This document shows, piece by piece, positions 62,488 to 64,000 of a DNA stretch of 64,000 bases. Each line of letters begins with the position of its first letter. Position 1 is the first letter of the stretch. The stretch covers positions 32,263 through 96,262 of the forward strand of contig CAJUEW010000013.1 of the NCBI GenBank assembly GCA_910585465.1, written 5' to 3'. The notes under the pieces are model-generated. The model saw nothing but the letters and a program-made list of their open reading frames with translations. It was not told the DNA's origin and searched no databases. Both the position numbers and the translations under genes were made by a program. This stretch comes from an uncultured Lachnospiraceae bacterium. GTDB lineage: Bacteria > Bacillota > Clostridia > Lachnospirales > Lachnospiraceae.

Positions 62488-64000
62488 TAAATTCTGCGGG
62501 TTCCTCCGGAATGGATGTATCCGCGGTAAATGTTTTGGGTTGTAAATTCGTAGGATTTCTGAAGAAAATCCTTGCTGAGCCTTTTCATCTCTTCCAGCGT
62601 GGTCGTATCCACGCTGCCGTCGATGTGGATCAGGCTGTCATAGTTCTGCGTGATGGTATTGCCTGTATTCTCTCTGCCGGAGGGCAGCATGCTGGCTGTG
62701 TCCAGGACAGGCGGAACAGGCGGGTGCACATTAATGTACATCTCATCCAGAGTGCTGAAATAGTCTGATACAGGATCTTTCGTGTTCCTGTCCGGTACGG
62801 ATAAGGGCCTGCCCGAAGCGCCTGCTCCGATCTGTTTTGTCCGTCCGGCTTCTACCGTTGAGGGCCTGTCCGAAGCCGGGGAGGCGTCTGCTCCGCCCGG
62901 TTCGGTCTGTCCGGCTTCTTTCGTATCCCGGCTGTTACCGGCTGTTATATATTCCAGGGAGGATGGATCGACGCCGTAATGCTTCAGAAGTGCCTGGAGC
63001 GTCTGGCTGACGGTATCGGCGGAAGACTCAATCAGTCCGTTTGCGGAGGACATCAGTCCGGCGATTCTGTCCAGATCCAGATGGATGTCCTTCCATTCCT
63101 CATCGAATGCGTCCTGAAGCGTTTCCTTCAGATCGTTCAGGGCATCCTGGGACAGCTCAAACTGATGCTCCATAATGGTATCGTTCAGCTCCGCGTCCGC
63201 TTCTTCAATCCTGGCAGTCAGAAGCGCCCTCTGGGCGGCTGCCTCCAGGGTAGTCACGCCTTCCAGAGCAGCTCTCTGGGCTTTGAGGGCCTGAAGGTCC
63301 TTTGTTTTGGACCTGATGGTTTTATCATAATCATAATAAGCCTTTTTGGCGCTGAGGGCATCGTTGCGGGCGTCAATCAGCTTGAACAATTCGTCCAGCT
63401 CCGCCTGGGCCATGTTTTTATACATGTCGATGATGCTGTCAGAATAGCTTTTCATGGAAGCGGCGGAATCCAGCATGGCGGACTGTAAGTCGTTCAGCTT
63501 TTCTTCGTATTCCTCCTCCGTGTATTTGCCCTCCCCATACAATTTGTTCAGATTTTGAATATCGTTGGAATAGTTCTGTACCTCCTTTCTTGCGTTCTCA
63601 TACTGGCCGACCAGGTTTGCGGCTTTAGTCACGCCATATTCCGTCAGGTTTCCGTCGGAATCAAAGACCTCATCGTCCGGAATCAGCCCGGAGATTCCAT
63701 CCAGGATATTTTTAAGTCTGGCCGCGGAAGTATGGGCCTGGTCAAAGGGTCTCCAGTAAACATCGTCCCGGAGGGAATCTTTCAGGCTCTCATTATCCTT
63801 GCGGATATTATTGATCTGTGTATCAACTTCAAGATAGTTTTCTTTCCATTCATCGGCCGTCTTTCCTCCGTAGACGCCGTCCGGGTCCGCAAGAGCCTTC
63901 TGATGATCGGCAAATGCCTGACGGCGTTCTTCCTCCAGCTTCTTTATCTGATCATTGTTGTCGGAAATCTGCTTCAGGTAATCAGCCTCAGATAAATGCT
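62487..64000 (-). CDS. Phage tail tape measure protein, C-terminal part (partial)
   Basis: The frame is open to the window edge, giving at least 504 residues; the GTG at 63632 is internal. The protein is highly helical, with heptad-rich stretches (SDNNDQIKKLEEERRQAF, LQALKAQRAALEGVTTLEAAAQRALL). Between about 360 and 420 lies a low-complexity linker rich in Asp, Ser, Pro, Thr and Gly. The end (DTTTLEEMKRLSKDFLQKSYEF) is typical of tape measure C-termini. The upstream part and other phage modules lie outside the window. Confidence 0.78.
   Translation of the reverse strand, partial: HLSEADYLKQISDNNDQIKKLEEERRQAFADHQKALADPDGVYGGKTADEWKENYLEVDTQINNIRKDNESLKDSLRDDVYWRPFDQAHTSAARLKNILDGISGLIPDDEVFDSDGNLTEYGVTKAANLVGQYENARKEVQNYSNDIQNLNKLYGEGKYTEEEYEEKLNDLQSAMLDSAASMKSYSDSIIDMYKNMAQAELDELFKLIDARNDALSAKKAYYDYDKTIRSKTKDLQALKAQRAALEGVTTLEAAAQRALLTARIEEADAELNDTIMEHQFELSQDALNDLKETLQDAFDEEWKDIHLDLDRIAGLMSSANGLIESSADTVSQTLQALLKHYGVDPSSLEYITAGNSRDTKEAGQTEPGGADASPASDRPSTVEAGRTKQIGAGASGRPLSVPDRNTKDPVSDYFSTLDEMYINVHPPVPPVLDTASMLPSGRENTGNTITQNYDSLIHIDGSVDTTTLEEMKRLSKDFLQKSYEFTTQNIYRGYIHSGGTRRI

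Noticed and set aside
1..64000. CRISPR arrays, rRNA and tRNA genes, complete insertion sequences
   Set aside because: No regularly spaced repeats, no cloverleaf or rRNA stretches, and no transposase gene were seen on either strand.

Overview
The window looks like a chromosomal stretch of a spore-forming Firmicute of class Clostridia, most likely a Lachnospiraceae-type gut anaerobe. The reasons are sporulation genes (spoIIM, a SpoVB-type flippase, a SpoVD-type PBP), strong AGGAGG ribosome binding sites, a Gram-positive LexA box in front of recA, and typical neighbourhoods: spoIIM-xerD, pyrH-frr-uppS-cdsA-dxr-rseP, iscR-iscS-iscU-mnmA and mraZ-rsmH-ftsL-PBP. I cannot name genus or species from sequence alone.

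Layout. 1-9.6 kb is core: a sensor kinase, a purine permease, recA-recX under an SOS box, rny, proC, spoIIM, xerD. 9.7-12.8 kb is one very large gene joining a PEP-synthase/glutamine-kinase-like enzyme to a class I glutamine amidotransferase. A minus-strand DAHP synthase and SpoVB-like flippase follow, then the iron-sulfur/thiolation operon iscR-iscS-iscU-mnmA and a PHP phosphatase. 19.9-29.7 kb is lower glycolysis (gap, pgk, tpiA, gpmI, eno) with three passengers: an FkbM methyltransferase broken at a G9 tract, an aldo/keto reductase, and a membrane protein with sigma-like N-terminus and SH3 C-terminus. 29.8-36 kb carries maf, dtd and the pyrH-to-rseP envelope/isoprenoid cluster.

36-46.4 kb is an accessory island. 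It holds a YbjQ/zinc-ribbon protein, an ECF sigma/membrane protein/ABC transporter cassette, a PHP/HPr-like/VOC/AraC module with an MFS remnant, a phd-doc toxin-antitoxin pair followed by a SecB-like fragment and flanked by an inverted duplication, and several gene remnants. Core genes resume with ychF, lgt and the start of the division/cell-wall cluster (mraZ, rsmH, ftsL, two class B PBPs). At 54.7 kb that cluster stops and a minus-strand siphophage tail module (fibre, DUF1617-like, S74-tailspike/Tal, Dit, tape measure) runs off the right edge.

Points of most interest: the kinase-amidotransferase fusion (candidate for phosphoramidate chemistry), the membrane-tethered sigma-like/SH3 protein, a repeated arrangement in which the Shine-Dalgarno sequence of a gene (spoIIM, eno, spoVD-like) lies in the 3' arm of a terminator-like hairpin, a XerD ortholog lacking two catalytic residues, the G9-interrupted methyltransferase, and the phd-doc/SecB fragment locus.
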